DNA from: Flavobacteriaceae bacterium
GTDB lineage: Bacteria > Bacteroidota > Bacteroidia > Flavobacteriales > Flavobacteriaceae
Assembly: GCA_947446865.1 (NCBI GenBank)
Contig: CANFHX010000029.1
Coordinates: 1 to 35,317, forward strand
Direction: 5' to 3'
DNA: 35,317 bases
Shown: positions 10,001-18,636 of the stretch, one piece after another
Layout of the letters: each line of letters starts with the position of its first letter
How positions within the stretch are numbered: position 1 is the stretch's first letter
Program-made: the position numbers and the translations under genes
Notes under the pieces: model-generated
Database searches by the model: none
Told to the model about the DNA's origin: nothing
The model's input: only the letters and a program-made list of their open reading frames with translations

Positions 10001-11583
10001 TAGACGATGCAGGGCTATCTATTCCGTATTTGAATGTAGATTATAAAATTAAAAATCATTCGGCTGTAGAGATTACCCAAAATAAATTCATTGTAGAAAA
10101 AACCCAAATATTTGATTCTAAATTCAATACCTCTGGAAACATTGAAGGTTTTATCAAACACAAACAATTTGGAGATTGGGAATTGGATTTGGCTATAGAT
10201 TCCGACAGAATTTTGGCTTTAAATACCAAAGACCATGAAGATGTAGCATATTTTGGAACTGCTTATATTAACGGAAGTGCTACCATTAAAGGACCAACTA
10301 ATGGTTTATCTATTAATGTAAATGCCGAATCTGGAAAAGGAACCGATATTAAAATCCCAATAAACGATGCAAGTTCTATAAGTGATAATAATTACCTCCA
10401 TTTTTTAACCAAAGGAGAAAAATACGGAACGGGAACCAAAGATGCCGAGTTCATTCGAAATTATAATGGTCTTCAAATGAATTTTGAGTTTAATATTACT
10501 CCGGTTGCAAGTATTGAGGTAATTTTAGATAGAGATTCTGGACATGGTATGAAAGGTAAAGGAGTAGGTACCTTATATATGAATATTAATACTCTGGGGA
10601 AATTTGAAATGTATGGTGACTTTACTGTTTGGGAAGGTTCTTATAATTTTAAATATGGAGGTCTAATTGACAAACAATTTACGGTTAAAAAATACGGTTC
10701 TATTGTTTGGGATGGTAATCCGTATAAAGCAATTTTGAATTTGGAAGCCGTTTCTAAAAATATTACCGCTAATCCTGCAGTATTAATAGATAATGCTTCT
10801 TTTAATAAAAAAATTCCGGTGGAAGTAATAATAGGTTTAAAAGGAACCATTACCAATCCAGAGCCAGATTTTAATATTAATTTTCCAAATGTTAGTTCGG
10901 TAATAAAATCGGAAATAGAAACCAAGCTTGGCGATAAAGATATCCGACAAACACAAGCTTTGTATTTACTATCTACAGGTGGATTCTTAAGTCAAGAAGG
11001 GCTTAGCCAATCGCAAGTTACCAATAGTTTTTATGAAAAGGCTTCCGCACTATTTGGTGACATCTTTAATAATAAAGACAGCAAAATGAATGTAGAAGTC
11101 AGTTATACCGCTGCCGAAAAAACTGCTTTACGTCCAACAGATGGAAGAGTAGTTGCTTCTATTTCTACTCAAATAAACGAACGAATTACTATAAATGGAA
11201 AAGTTGGGGTACCTACAGGTGGCGTTTCGGAAACTGCCATCGTAGGGAACTTTGAAATGCAATACCGTGTTAATGAAGATGGAACTCTAAACTTAAGAGT
11301 TTTTAATAAAGAAAACGATATTAACTATATAGGTCAAGGAATTGGTTATACTCAAGGTGCTGGTGTTTCTTATGAAGTAGATTTTGACACATTCAAAGAA
11401 CTGGTTAACAAAATATTTAAGAAAAATATAATTGATCGGGAGAAAAAAGTTAAAGCGGAAACTACAATTGAAAATACTAAAATGCTTCCAGGTTATATTG
11501 AAATGGAAAAAGGAAAAACTCTTCCTAAAAATACTTTAGAAAATATCCAACACAATAAAGAAGGAAAAACGGAGGAAAACTAA
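7051..11583 (+). CDS. tamB: Translocation and assembly module protein TamB (DUF490 family)
   Basis: TamB is an inner-membrane-anchored, periplasm-spanning AsmA-like protein involved in outer-membrane protein insertion and phospholipid transport. The 1510-residue product has a basic N-terminus, one transmembrane anchor (about 16-36) and a very long beta-rich region made of repeated short strands. The C-terminal DUF490 domain covers roughly residues 1060-1460, with a conserved block MNFEFNITPVASIEVILD. A charged tail follows. The frame begins with TTG: an in-frame stop lies three bases upstream and the ATG at 7025 runs straight into it. No ATG occurs early enough to keep the anchor. A TAnnTTTG box at 7011 agrees with this start. 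The tamA/bamA-like partner is not in the window. Confidence 0.9.
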   Translation: MKEKITNTRFKTFKKIVLRTIIVLLLLLLSLGIALSLPVVQTKIAHYVTENLNKKFGTNIYVDKVEITIFGGVQLKKILVKDEKKDTLIYSNRIITSILDTKKLLDGNLIFGNLTADALTVNIKTYKGDTDTNLDKFIAAFDDGKPASGKFLMTSDKMTLKNCRFREIDYNREVPLDVDFTKINAVVSDFKIIGPNVYTNVDEMSFMDHRGIFIENIKTKFTYTKKNIRLENLDLKTAESSLKGTVILKYERKDFKDFNNKVIFDVTTKDASLSTNDIRHFYNELGKNQQFTLSGKIYGALNDFTAKHLYLKDTKNSVISGTVNFKNLFAKKGKGEFYMKGSFAKVSSNYDNLITLLPNVLGKNLPTSLKKFGQFNLKGKAEVTKTSIDTDFILQTKLGTIASKLVMTNLNTIDNASYSGNVILDQFNLGSFLGRKDLGFASLNVDVDGKGFTEKYLDTKFSGAIQNVDYNGYNYKNILADGSFKKPIFKGKVNVNDPNLFLDFDGNVDLSKKEKIFDFHAKVDYANLKRLNFIKDSISVFKGDVVMKVSGNSLDTMKGDVVVSNASYQNSKDIYFFDNLSVNSSFDSNNEHTISLYSPNEMNGKIQGKFEFSQIQKMVQNSLGSLYTNYKPDVLKKGQYLKFNFSQFNKLIEILNPKISLDATAVLNGQIKGDDNDFKLKFSTKTIDAFDVHLDNVQLEIDNKNPLYNTYVQMDSIVTKQYKVRDFSLINATSKDTLSFRTEFKGGEKGNDFYNLNLYHTIDKNNQNIIGFSKSEIMYKDFLWYINEPGNDKNKIVFDKNFKNFSFEDIIISHENQSMQLKGLISGTRNKDLQLTFKNVNLNKVTPTVNKFKFDGNLNGEVFIKQNEAIYQPTATLEIKDLQINDNALGNLNLDIKGNTNFSRFDITSKIENENVKSFSADGDLEIVNNETLLDLNLNFEKFNLGILSNLGGEVLSNIRGFASGNARINGNVNDINYTGKLFVDDAGLSIPYLNVDYKIKNHSAVEITQNKFIVEKTQIFDSKFNTSGNIEGFIKHKQFGDWELDLAIDSDRILALNTKDHEDVAYFGTAYINGSATIKGPTNGLSINVNAESGKGTDIKIPINDASSISDNNYLHFLTKGEKYGTGTKDAEFIRNYNGLQMNFEFNITPVASIEVILDRDSGHGMKGKGVGTLYMNINTLGKFEMYGDFTVWEGSYNFKYGGLIDKQFTVKKYGSIVWDGNPYKAILNLEAVSKNITANPAVLIDNASFNKKIPVEVIIGLKGTITNPEPDFNINFPNVSSVIKSEIETKLGDKDIRQTQALYLLSTGGFLSQEGLSQSQVTNSFYEKASALFGDIFNNKDSKMNVEVSYTAAEKTALRPTDGRVVASISTQINERITINGKVGVPTGGVSETAIVGNFEMQYRVNEDGTLNLRVFNKENDINYIGQGIGYTQGAGVSYEVDFDTFKELVNKIFKKNIIDREKKVKAETTIENTKMLPGYIEMEKGKTLPKNTLENIQHNKEGKTEEN

Positions 11584-11745
11584 AAATCCAAAGAATTTTA
11601 TTGTAATAAATCCAAAAAGAAAATCTAAATAACTCTAAACTTATCAACGAAAACGTTTGAATTTGGTTGATTTTACCATAGTTATAATAATATGATATTT
11701 TATATACATATTCTTTGCTAAATTTACATTTTAATACATGAAAAT

Positions 11746-12732
11746 ATGTCAAAAACCATAAAAAAAATAGGTGTACTAACTTCTGGGGGAGATTCTCCAG
11801 GAATGAATGCAGCTATTCGATCTGTTGTTCGTACTTGTGCTTATCATAACATTGAGTGTGTAGGGATTTACAGAGGTTATCAAGGAATGATCGAGGGAGA
11901 TTTTAAAGAAATGGGGCCACGTTCTGTTAATAATATAATTAATAAAGGAGGAACTATTTTAAAATCGGCGCGTTCTAAAGAATTTATGACTGTTGAAGGT
12001 CGTAAAAAGGCTTATGACAATTTAACTGGAGCTGGTGTTGAAGCACTTGTAGTTATTGGTGGTGATGGTAGTTTTACTGGAGCTGAAATATTTAATAGCG
12101 AATATGGCTTTCCAGTAATGGGAATTCCTGGAACTATCGATAATGACATATTTGGAACAAGTCATACTTTAGGATTTGATACTGCTTTAAATACAGTTGT
12201 AGATTGTATTGATAAAATTCGCGATACTGCAAGTTCCCATAATCGTCTTTTTCTAGTAGAAGTTATGGGTAGAGATGCAGGTCATATTGCACTTAATGCA
12301 GGAATCGGAGCTGGAGCAGAAGAAATTCTTATTCCTGAAGAAAATTTAGGTTTAGAAAGACTTATAGAATCTTTACGCAAAAGCAAAGCATCTGGAAAAT
12401 CTTCTAGCATTGTAGTAATTGCCGAAGGAGATAAAATTGGAAAAAATGTATTTGAACTAAAAGATTATATTGAAGAAAATTTTCCGGAATACGATATCCG
12501 AGTTTCCGTATTAGGACACATGCAACGAGGAGGTTCTCCTTCTTGTTTTGATAGAGTTCTTGCAAGTAGACTTGGTGTAAAAGCGGTAGAATCAATATTG
12601 GATGGAAAATCCAATTATATGGTTGGAATGTTAAACGACAAAATCTCACTAACTCCATTAGAACAAGCTATTAAAGGACATTCTGAAATAGATAGAGATT
12701 TATTACGAGTGTCAGATATTATGACTACATAA
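11746..12732 (+). CDS. pfkA: ATP-dependent 6-phosphofructokinase
   Basis: PfkA phosphorylates fructose 6-phosphate to fructose 1,6-bisphosphate, the committed step of glycolysis. The 328-residue length is that of the classical bacterial allosteric enzyme. Motifs: TSGGDSPGMNAAIR at 12-25, IGGDGSF at 104-110 (the glycine after GGD marks ATP rather than pyrophosphate use), the catalytic loop PGTIDND at 128-134, and MGRDAGH at 174-180 for sugar phosphate binding. The start at 11746 fits the usual N-terminus; an ATG at 11738 is in another frame. gapA follows after 98 bases, so these two glycolytic genes may be read together. Confidence 0.97.
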   Translation: MSKTIKKIGVLTSGGDSPGMNAAIRSVVRTCAYHNIECVGIYRGYQGMIEGDFKEMGPRSVNNIINKGGTILKSARSKEFMTVEGRKKAYDNLTGAGVEALVVIGGDGSFTGAEIFNSEYGFPVMGIPGTIDNDIFGTSHTLGFDTALNTVVDCIDKIRDTASSHNRLFLVEVMGRDAGHIALNAGIGAGAEEILIPEENLGLERLIESLRKSKASGKSSSIVVIAEGDKIGKNVFELKDYIEENFPEYDIRVSVLGHMQRGGSPSCFDRVLASRLGVKAVESILDGKSNYMVGMLNDKISLTPLEQAIKGHSEIDRDLLRVSDIMTT

Positions 12733-12734
12733 AA

Positions 12735-12801
12735 AGTTTGTTGTTTAGGGTTTGTTGTTCAGGTCATAAACTACAAACTATAAACTATAAACCATAAACA
12801 A
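12735..12801. repeat. AAACTATAAAC word repeat between pfkA and gapA
   Basis: The spacer holds GTTTGTTGTTTAGGGTTTGTTG followed by several near-tandem copies of AAACTATAAAC (ending near 12801). The two halves are imperfect reverse complements, so an RNA hairpin is possible. The same words appear between lpxA and lpxC/fabZ at 18571-18630. Confidence 0.5.
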
Positions 12802-12818
12802 GAATAAAATAATAATAA

Positions 12819-13832
<1,014 letters not shown>

Positions 13833-13840
13833 TAGAAAAT

Positions 13841-13873
13841 AAATTCCCGTTACATTTTTTGTAGCGGGAATTT
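13841..13873 (+). terminator. Rho-independent terminator after gapA
   Basis: AAATTCCCGTTAC pairs with GTAGCGGGAATTT (one G-T pair) around a seven-base loop, and the descending arm runs into a short T tract. It lies eight bases after the gapA stop. The A-rich left side would let it work weakly in reverse. Confidence 0.8.
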
Positions 13874-13906
13874 TTATTCACCCAAAATACCTAAAATACC
13901 TAACCA

Positions 13907-14758
13907 ATGAAATTATTAGTTGATAGTGGCTCTACCAAGGCCGATTGGATTGCAATAGATGAGAACGGAAAAGTACTTTTCACTACTCAAACCTTGGGAT
14001 TAAACCCAGAAGTTTTAGATAAAGAGCAAATATTATCTCGATTAGAAGATAAATTTGATATTTCCCATAACAAAGAAAAAGCAACCAATTTATTCTTTTA
14101 TGGAGCTGGATGTGGCACGGATAGAATGAAAAATTTTCTTACACTAGTTTTTCAAGAATATTTTTCAAATGCAGTAATATCGGTACATGAAGATACCTTT
14201 GCCGCTGTATATGCCACAACACCAAAAGATGAAGAAGCAATTGTTTGCATACTAGGAACTGGTTCTAATTGCAGCTACTTTGACGGAAAAGTTTTACACC
14301 AAAAAGTACAATCATTAGGATATATTGCAATGGATGATTGTTCGGGTAATCGTTTTGGTCGACATTTAATACGTGGATATTATTTTAATAAAATGCCTAA
14401 AGATTTGGCTTCCGAATTTGAAGAAGAATATAATTTAGATGCAGATTATATAAAAAATAATCTTTACAAAGAACCTAACCCGAATGCTTATTTGGCAACT
14501 TTTGCTAAGTTTTTAATCAAACATAAAGATACCGAATTTTGCAAAAAATTCATTTATGAAGAATTAGAGGAATTTGTAGAAAATTATATAAAACAGTTCG
14601 ATAAATGCACTGAAATTCCAGTTCATTTTGTTGGTTCTATAGCTTTTTATTTAAAAGAAGAATTAATAGAAGTCTTAAATAAACATAATATCAAAGTTGG
14701 CAATGTGCTTCGAAGACCTATTGATGGTTTAATTGCTTACCACGTGATGAATAAATAA
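13907..14758 (+). CDS. BadF/BadG-family N-acetylglucosamine kinase-like protein
   Basis: This 283-residue ASKHA-fold kinase belongs to the BadF/BadG/BcrA/BcrD family, whose sugar-kinase members phosphorylate N-acetylglucosamine (or related amino sugars) with ATP. The N-terminal phosphate-1 motif is VDSGSTKADW at 5-14. ILGTGSNC in the middle is the second phosphate-binding turn, and the C-terminal HFVGSIAFYL segment corresponds to the adenosine-binding part. A role in recycling amino sugars from peptidoglycan or chitin is plausible, and its place after pfkA and gapA fits feeding sugars into glycolysis. Substrate is inferred from family membership only. It ends before a symmetrical terminator shared with sucD. 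Confidence 0.82.
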   Translation: MKLLVDSGSTKADWIAIDENGKVLFTTQTLGLNPEVLDKEQILSRLEDKFDISHNKEKATNLFFYGAGCGTDRMKNFLTLVFQEYFSNAVISVHEDTFAAVYATTPKDEEAIVCILGTGSNCSYFDGKVLHQKVQSLGYIAMDDCSGNRFGRHLIRGYYFNKMPKDLASEFEEEYNLDADYIKNNLYKEPNPNAYLATFAKFLIKHKDTEFCKKFIYEELEEFVENYIKQFDKCTEIPVHFVGSIAFYLKEELIEVLNKHNIKVGNVLRRPIDGLIAYHVMNK

Positions 14759-14780
14759 TAAAAACAAGACGCATAAAGAA

Positions 14781-14810
14781 AAAACCTCCTCAAGAAATTG
14801 AGGAGGTTTT
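14781..14810. terminator. Bidirectional terminator between the kinase gene and sucD
   Basis: A perfect 13-bp stem (AAAACCTCCTCAA with TTGAGGAGGTTTT) closes a GAAA tetraloop. With A runs on one side and T runs on the other it can terminate transcription from both convergent neighbours. Confidence 0.9.
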
Positions 14811-14842
14811 ATTATTTAGCGGATTGTCAGAATAACATCTAA

Positions 14843-15715
14843 CTATCCAAGTACTTCTTTTACTTTTTTACCAATTTCAGCTGGAGAATCCACAACGTGA
14901 ATACCACATTCTCTCATGATACGTTTTTTAGCTTCTGCAGTATCATCGGCTCCACCAACAATAGCACCAGCATGACCCATTGTACGTCCTTTAGGAGCTG
15001 TTTCGCCAGCAATAAAGCCAATTACTGGTTTACGATTACCATCGGCTTTAATCCATTTAGCAGCATCTGCTTCTAGTTGACCACCAATTTCTCCAATCAT
15101 AACAATACAATTAGTTTCTGGATCGTTCATTAACAATTCTACAGCTTCTTTAGTAGTAGTTCCAATAATTGGATCTCCACCAATACCAATTGCAGTAGTA
15201 ATTCCTAAACCTTGTTTTACAACTTGGTCTGCAGCTTCATAAGTTAATGTTCCTGATTTAGAAACAATTCCAACAGTTCCTTTTTCGAAAACAAAACCTG
15301 GCATAATACCAACTTTAGCTTCACCTGGAGTAATCACTCCTGGGCAGTTAGGACCTATTAATCTACATTCTCTATCTTTTATGTAAGCATATGCTTTAAT
15401 CATGTCTGCAACTGGAATTCCTTCAGTAATACAGATGATCACTTTAATACCTGCATCAGCAGCTTCCATAATTGCATCCGCAGCAAAAGCTGGTGGTACA
15501 AAAATGATAGTAGTATCGGCACCTGCTTTTTCAACAGCATCTTTAACAGTGTTAAAAACAGGACGATCTAAATGCGTTGAACCACCTTTTCCTGGTGTAA
15601 CACCACCTACTACGTTAGTTCCGTATTCAATCATTTGCTGTGCGTGGAAAGTTCCTTCGCTTCCAGTAAATCCTTGAACTATTATTTTTGAATCTTTATT
15701 AACTAAAACGCTCAT
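14843..15715 (-). CDS. sucD: Succinate--CoA ligase subunit alpha
   Basis: SucD, with the beta subunit SucC, interconverts succinyl-CoA and succinate with formation of ATP or GTP in the citric acid cycle. The 290-residue protein has the CoA-binding Rossmann part with FTGSEGTFH at 16-24, GPNCPG at 121-126, and the phosphohistidine loop [13 protein letters not shown], where His248 is the phosphorylated residue. sucC is not next to it; the two genes are often separated in Bacteroidota. It appears to be a single-gene unit, with its own promoter box upstream and the bidirectional terminator downstream. Confidence 0.97.
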   Translation of the reverse strand: MSVLVNKDSKIIVQGFTGSEGTFHAQQMIEYGTNVVGGVTPGKGGSTHLDRPVFNTVKDAVEKAGADTTIIFVPPAFAADAIMEAADAGIKVIICITEGIPVADMIKAYAYIKDRECRLIGPNCPGVITPGEAKVGIMPGFVFEKGTVGIVSKSGTLTYEAADQVVKQGLGITTAIGIGGDPIIGTTTKEAVELLMNDPETNCIVMIGEIGGQLEADAAKWIKADGNRKPVIGFIAGETAPKGRTMGHAGAIVGGADDTAEAKKRIMRECGIHVVDSPAEIGKKVKEVLG

Positions 15716-15752
15716 GATATGTATATTATATTGTGTTTAATTTTTCGTGTTG

Positions 15753-15760
15753 CAAAAGTA
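15753..15760 (-). promoter_or_regulatory. Candidate -7 box of sucD
   Basis: TACTTTTG on the minus strand matches TAnnTTTG and lies 38 bases before the sucD ATG, giving a leader of about 30 bases. No TTG occurs at the expected distance upstream. Confidence 0.4.
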
Positions 15761-15768
15761 TTAAAAAG

Positions 15769-15807
15769 TGTTCAGTATTCCGTATTCCGAATTCAGTTAT
15801 TTTCAGT
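15769..15807. repeat. ACTGAATACT-type word repeat upstream of sucD
   Basis: TTCAGTATTC, CGTATTCCGAATTCAG and TTTCAGT are degenerate tandem copies of a TCAGTATTC word. The same word, reversed, occurs at 17749-17778 next to the lpxA stop. Such words are frequent in intergenic DNA of Bacteroidota; their function is unknown. Confidence 0.45.
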
Positions 15808-15835
15808 AAATCTTGCTAAATTTCTATATATATTT

Positions 15836-16198
15836 TTAATTGAATTGACTCATTTGGTATCCTCGGTACAATTTATTGTCTTTGACTTCCCAAATAACAA
15901 AAAAATGTGCCAAAAGCATTTCCTCTCTTGGGTTTTCAAATGTCTTTACAAAATGAGAATAACGAACTGAAATCATAGTTCCTTCTTCAATAATATGAGT
16001 TATTCTAATTTTGGAACGTACGTATGCTTTTTTTAAATCTTGTGTTAGATTTAAAACATCATTTCGGTCCATCTGAACGAAACCTTTGCTACTATTCCAT
16101 TCAATGATTAAATCGGGATGCAAAAATTCATTTACTTCCGATTGATTTAAAATCACATCATTTTTATAAAAATCTAAAACTAGTTCTTTTGGAGTCAT
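15836..16198 (-). CDS. Small NTF2-like (SnoaL-type) protein
   Basis: The 120-residue product fits the cone-shaped NTF2-like/SnoaL fold: an N-terminal helix pair (PKELVLDFYKND), then a curved sheet ending in FFVIWEVKDNKLYRGYQMSQ. There is no signal peptide, so it is cytoplasmic. NTF2-like proteins include small-molecule isomerases, dehydratases and pure binding proteins; nothing here settles which. Its ATG overlaps the stop of the upstream LpxD-like gene by one base (TAATG), so the two are translationally coupled and it is the last gene of the lipid A operon. A link to the LpxD-like product is an inference from this coupling. Confidence 0.8.
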   Translation of the reverse strand: MTPKELVLDFYKNDVILNQSEVNEFLHPDLIIEWNSSKGFVQMDRNDVLNLTQDLKKAYVRSKIRITHIIEEGTMISVRYSHFVKTFENPREEMLLAHFFVIWEVKDNKLYRGYQMSQFN

Positions 16199-17127
16199 TA
16201 CTTAAGATTTTTTAATAATTCAGGAATACGTTTAATATATGCCAATTGTTTTAACTTTTCGCGAGATTCTTCAATGGGAGTTCCAAAATAAGATTTACCG
16301 CCTTCAACCGATTTGGTTACTCCAGTTTGTCCCAAAATTACTGCTTTCGCACCAATAGTGATGCCACTAGTAGTTCCCACTTGTCCCCAAAGGGTAACTT
16401 CGTCTTCAATAATTACGCAACCAGCAATACCCGTTTGGGCAGCAATAAGACATTTTTTACCAATTACGGTATCGTGGCCAACATGCACTTGATTGTCAAT
16501 TTTTGTTCCTTCACCAATTGTAGTGTCGCCTGTAACCCCTTTATCGATGGTACAAAGCGCTCCAATTCCAACATTATTTTCAACAACTACTCTTCCTCCC
16601 GAAAGAAGTTGGTCAAAACCTTCTGCCCTTTTTTTATAATAAAAAGCATCGGCACCAAGAATAGTTCCCGCTTGAATAATTACGTTATCTCCAATTACAC
16701 AATTATCATAAATGGAAACATTAGAATGAATAATACAATTGCTTCCAATAGTCACATTATGTCCAATAAAACAATTGGGTTGAATTACTGTCCCCTCGCC
16801 TATTACAGCCGATTCGGAAACCGAAACATTAGCAGCAGTAAAAGGTCTAAAATGATTGGTAAGTTTGTTGAAATCTCTAAACGGATCGTCCGAAATAAGC
16901 AATGCTTTTCCTTCTGGACAATCTACTTCTTTATTGATTAAAACTACGGTTGCAGCAGATTGTAATGCTTTATCGTAATATTTTGGATGGTCTACAAAAA
17001 CAATATCCCCAGCAGTAACCACATGAATCTCATTCATTCCAGTAACTGAAAAATCATCGGCACCAATATAGGTGCAACCAAGGATTGCAGCAATTTCTTT
17101 AAGCGTATGTGATTGTTTAAATTTCAT
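16198..17127 (-). CDS. Divergent LpxD-family acyltransferase (efp-linked paralogue)
   Basis: This 309-residue protein has an LpxD-like N-terminal uridine-binding domain, with FVDHPKY placing Phe44 and Tyr50 six residues apart as in LpxD. A left-handed beta-helix of hexapeptide repeats follows (about 100-275). The catalytic histidine motif is kept as NQVHVGHDTVIG (His218). Unlike the canonical LpxD at 20050-21069, the second conserved histidine is a glycine (Gly255 in TTSGITIG). The GSDGFGF loop is replaced by GADAFYYKKRAEGFDQ. It likely acylates a UDP-amino sugar, but perhaps not the lipid A intermediate. Annotation pipelines would probably call it lpxD. It follows efp by nine bases and overlaps the NTF2-like gene. 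Confidence 0.82.
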   Translation of the reverse strand: MKFKQSHTLKEIAAILGCTYIGADDFSVTGMNEIHVVTAGDIVFVDHPKYYDKALQSAATVVLINKEVDCPEGKALLISDDPFRDFNKLTNHFRPFTAANVSVSESAVIGEGTVIQPNCFIGHNVTIGSNCIIHSNVSIYDNCVIGDNVIIQAGTILGADAFYYKKRAEGFDQLLSGGRVVVENNVGIGALCTIDKGVTGDTTIGEGTKIDNQVHVGHDTVIGKKCLIAAQTGIAGCVIIEDEVTLWGQVGTTSGITIGAKAVILGQTGVTKSVEGGKSYFGTPIEESREKLKQLAYIKRIPELLKNLK

Positions 17128-17136
17128 TTACAAGAA

Positions 17137-17703
17137 CTATTCTTTAACGCGTTCCATGTAATTTCCAGTAGCCGTATCAATTTTGATTTTATCTCCTTCA
17201 TTAATAAATAAAGGAACGTTTACTGAAGCACCAGTTTCAACTTTAGCAGGTTTTGTAGCATTAGTTGCTGTATTACCTTTAACACCTGGTTCAGCATAAG
17301 TAACTTCTAATACAATAGATGCTGGCATGTCTACTGAAATTGGCATGTCCGTTTCTGTATTAATTTGAACCATAACTATTGTTCCTTCTTTTAATAAATC
17401 AGGAGCATCTAGAATTTTCTTTTCTAAAGTAATTTGCTCATAAGACTCCGTATTCATAAAATGGAATTGATCTCCTTCAGCATATAAGTATTGAAACGTT
17501 TGTGTTTCCACACGAATATCTTCTATTTTATGTCCTGCAGAAAAAGTGTTATCCAATACTTTTCCGTTAGTTAAACTTTTTAATTTGGTTCTAACGAAAG
17601 CAGGACCTTTACCTGGTTTAACGTGAAGGAATTCAATGATTTTATAAATATCGTGATTGAATTTAATACATAATCCGTTTCTAATATCTGAAGTAGATGC
17701 CAT
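17137..17703 (-). CDS. efp: Elongation factor P
   Basis: EF-P binds between the ribosomal P and E sites and relieves stalling at consecutive prolines. The 188-residue protein has the standard three-domain layout (KOW-like N-terminus and two OB folds). The modifiable lysine lies in the tip loop KPGKGPAF (Lys32), and the C-terminal signature GDKIKIDTATGNYMERV is present. No EF-P modification gene is nearby. The gene sits inside the lipid A operon between lpxA (72 bases upstream) and the LpxD-like paralogue (nine bases downstream). I recall the same linkage in other flavobacteria; a functional reason is not known. Confidence 0.97.
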   Translation of the reverse strand: MASTSDIRNGLCIKFNHDIYKIIEFLHVKPGKGPAFVRTKLKSLTNGKVLDNTFSAGHKIEDIRVETQTFQYLYAEGDQFHFMNTESYEQITLEKKILDAPDLLKEGTIVMVQINTETDMPISVDMPASIVLEVTYAEPGVKGNTATNATKPAKVETGASVNVPLFINEGDKIKIDTATGNYMERVKE

Positions 17704-17748
17704 TTTTAATGTGTTTATTGTTATTGTTTATTTGCTTATTTTTTTATC

Positions 17749-17778
17749 TGATCACTGAAAACTGACCACTGAATACTA
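17749..17778. repeat. ACTGAATACT-type word repeat abutting the lpxA stop
   Basis: ATCACTGAAAACTGACCACT followed by GAATACTA is a run of degenerate ACTGAAxACT words. It ends inside the lpxA stop codon on the opposite strand, so the repeat forms the very 3' end of lpxA and the spacer to efp. It is related to the words at 15769-15807. Confidence 0.45.
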
Positions 17779-18561
17779 ATACCCCCCAGAATATCCCTTC
17801 ATGATACCACGAGAAGAATTACGAATAAAATCTAATATTTCATCACGTTCTGGAGATACCGCCATTTCACCTTCAATAATTCCAATTGCTTGGGATGTAT
17901 TGTAGTTTTTTTGGTACAAGATTCTGTATATATCTTGAATTTCTCTAATTTTTTCGGAAGTAAAACCTCTTCTTCTTAAACCAACTGAGTTAATTCCTAC
18001 ATAAGATAAAGGCTCTTTTGCTGCTTTAGTATATGGAGGAACGTCTTTACGAACTAAAGATCCACCAGAAATCATAGCATGATCGCCTACATGAATAAAT
18101 TGGTGCAAAGCAGCCAATCCGCCAATGATGGCATAATTCCCTACAATTACGTGTCCGGCTAAAGCTACACCATTTACAATAATGGCGTAATCGCCAATAT
18201 GGCAATCGTGCGCAATATGTGCTGTTGCCATGATTAGACAATTACTGCCAATCTTAGTTTGGCCAGAAGCTATAGTTCCTCTGTTGATAGTAACGCATTC
18301 TCTAACTGTAGTATTATCGCCAATAATTGCAAGCGAATCTTCTCCTCCAAATTTTAAATCTTGAGGTACTGCAGAAATTACGGCTCCAGGAAAAATATTA
18401 CAATTTTTACCTATTCGAGCACCTTCCATGATGGTTACGTTAGAACCTATCCAAGTTCCTTCGCCAATTTCTACATTATTATGAATGGTTGTAAAAGGTT
18501 CAATTACAACATTTTTAGCGATTTTAGCGCCTGGATGAACGTATGCTAACGGTTGATTCAT
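17776..18561 (-). CDS. lpxA: Acyl-ACP--UDP-N-acetylglucosamine O-acyltransferase
   Basis: LpxA catalyses the first step of lipid A synthesis, moving a 3-hydroxyacyl chain from acyl carrier protein to O3 of UDP-GlcNAc in the cytoplasm. The 261-residue protein is a left-handed beta-helix with many hexapeptide repeats, followed by a helical C-terminus. The family loop PQDLKFGGE is at 66-74. The active-site segment TAHIAHDC carries His115 and His118, the latter matching the catalytic base. The C-terminal SVGLRRRGF segment is also typical. It is preceded by lpxC/fabZ and followed by efp. All family hallmarks are present. Confidence 0.96.
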   Translation of the reverse strand: MNQPLAYVHPGAKIAKNVVIEPFTTIHNNVEIGEGTWIGSNVTIMEGARIGKNCNIFPGAVISAVPQDLKFGGEDSLAIIGDNTTVRECVTINRGTIASGQTKIGSNCLIMATAHIAHDCHIGDYAIIVNGVALAGHVIVGNYAIIGGLAALHQFIHVGDHAMISGGSLVRKDVPPYTKAAKEPLSYVGINSVGLRRRGFTSEKIREIQDIYRILYQKNYNTSQAIGIIEGEMAVSPERDEILDFIRNSSRGIMKGYSGGY

Positions 18562-18584
18562 ATATTTTTTGTTTATAGTTTGTG

Positions 18585-18623
18585 GTTTGTAGTTTATTGT
18601 TAAAGCAACAATAAACTACAAAC
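18585..18623. repeat. Perfect inverted repeat between lpxC/fabZ and lpxA
   Basis: GTTTGTAGTTTATTGTT (18585-18601) is the exact reverse complement of AACAATAAACTACAAAC (18607-18623), leaving a five-base loop. The flanks continue with related AAACTATAAAC words. In an operon mRNA this hairpin could adjust lpxA expression or stabilise the upstream message. It belongs to the same word family as 12735-12801. Confidence 0.7.
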
Positions 18624-18636
18624 AATAAACTTTTTC

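Noticed and set aside
16327..16941. A 204-codon open frame on the plus strand
   Set aside because: It is the reverse strand of the LpxD-like gene; its Asn/Ser-rich composition results from antisense reading of hexapeptide repeats.
16198..17127. A simple label of lpxD for the efp-linked gene
   Set aside because: The second conserved histidine and the GFGF loop are missing, and a canonical lpxD exists in the same operon.
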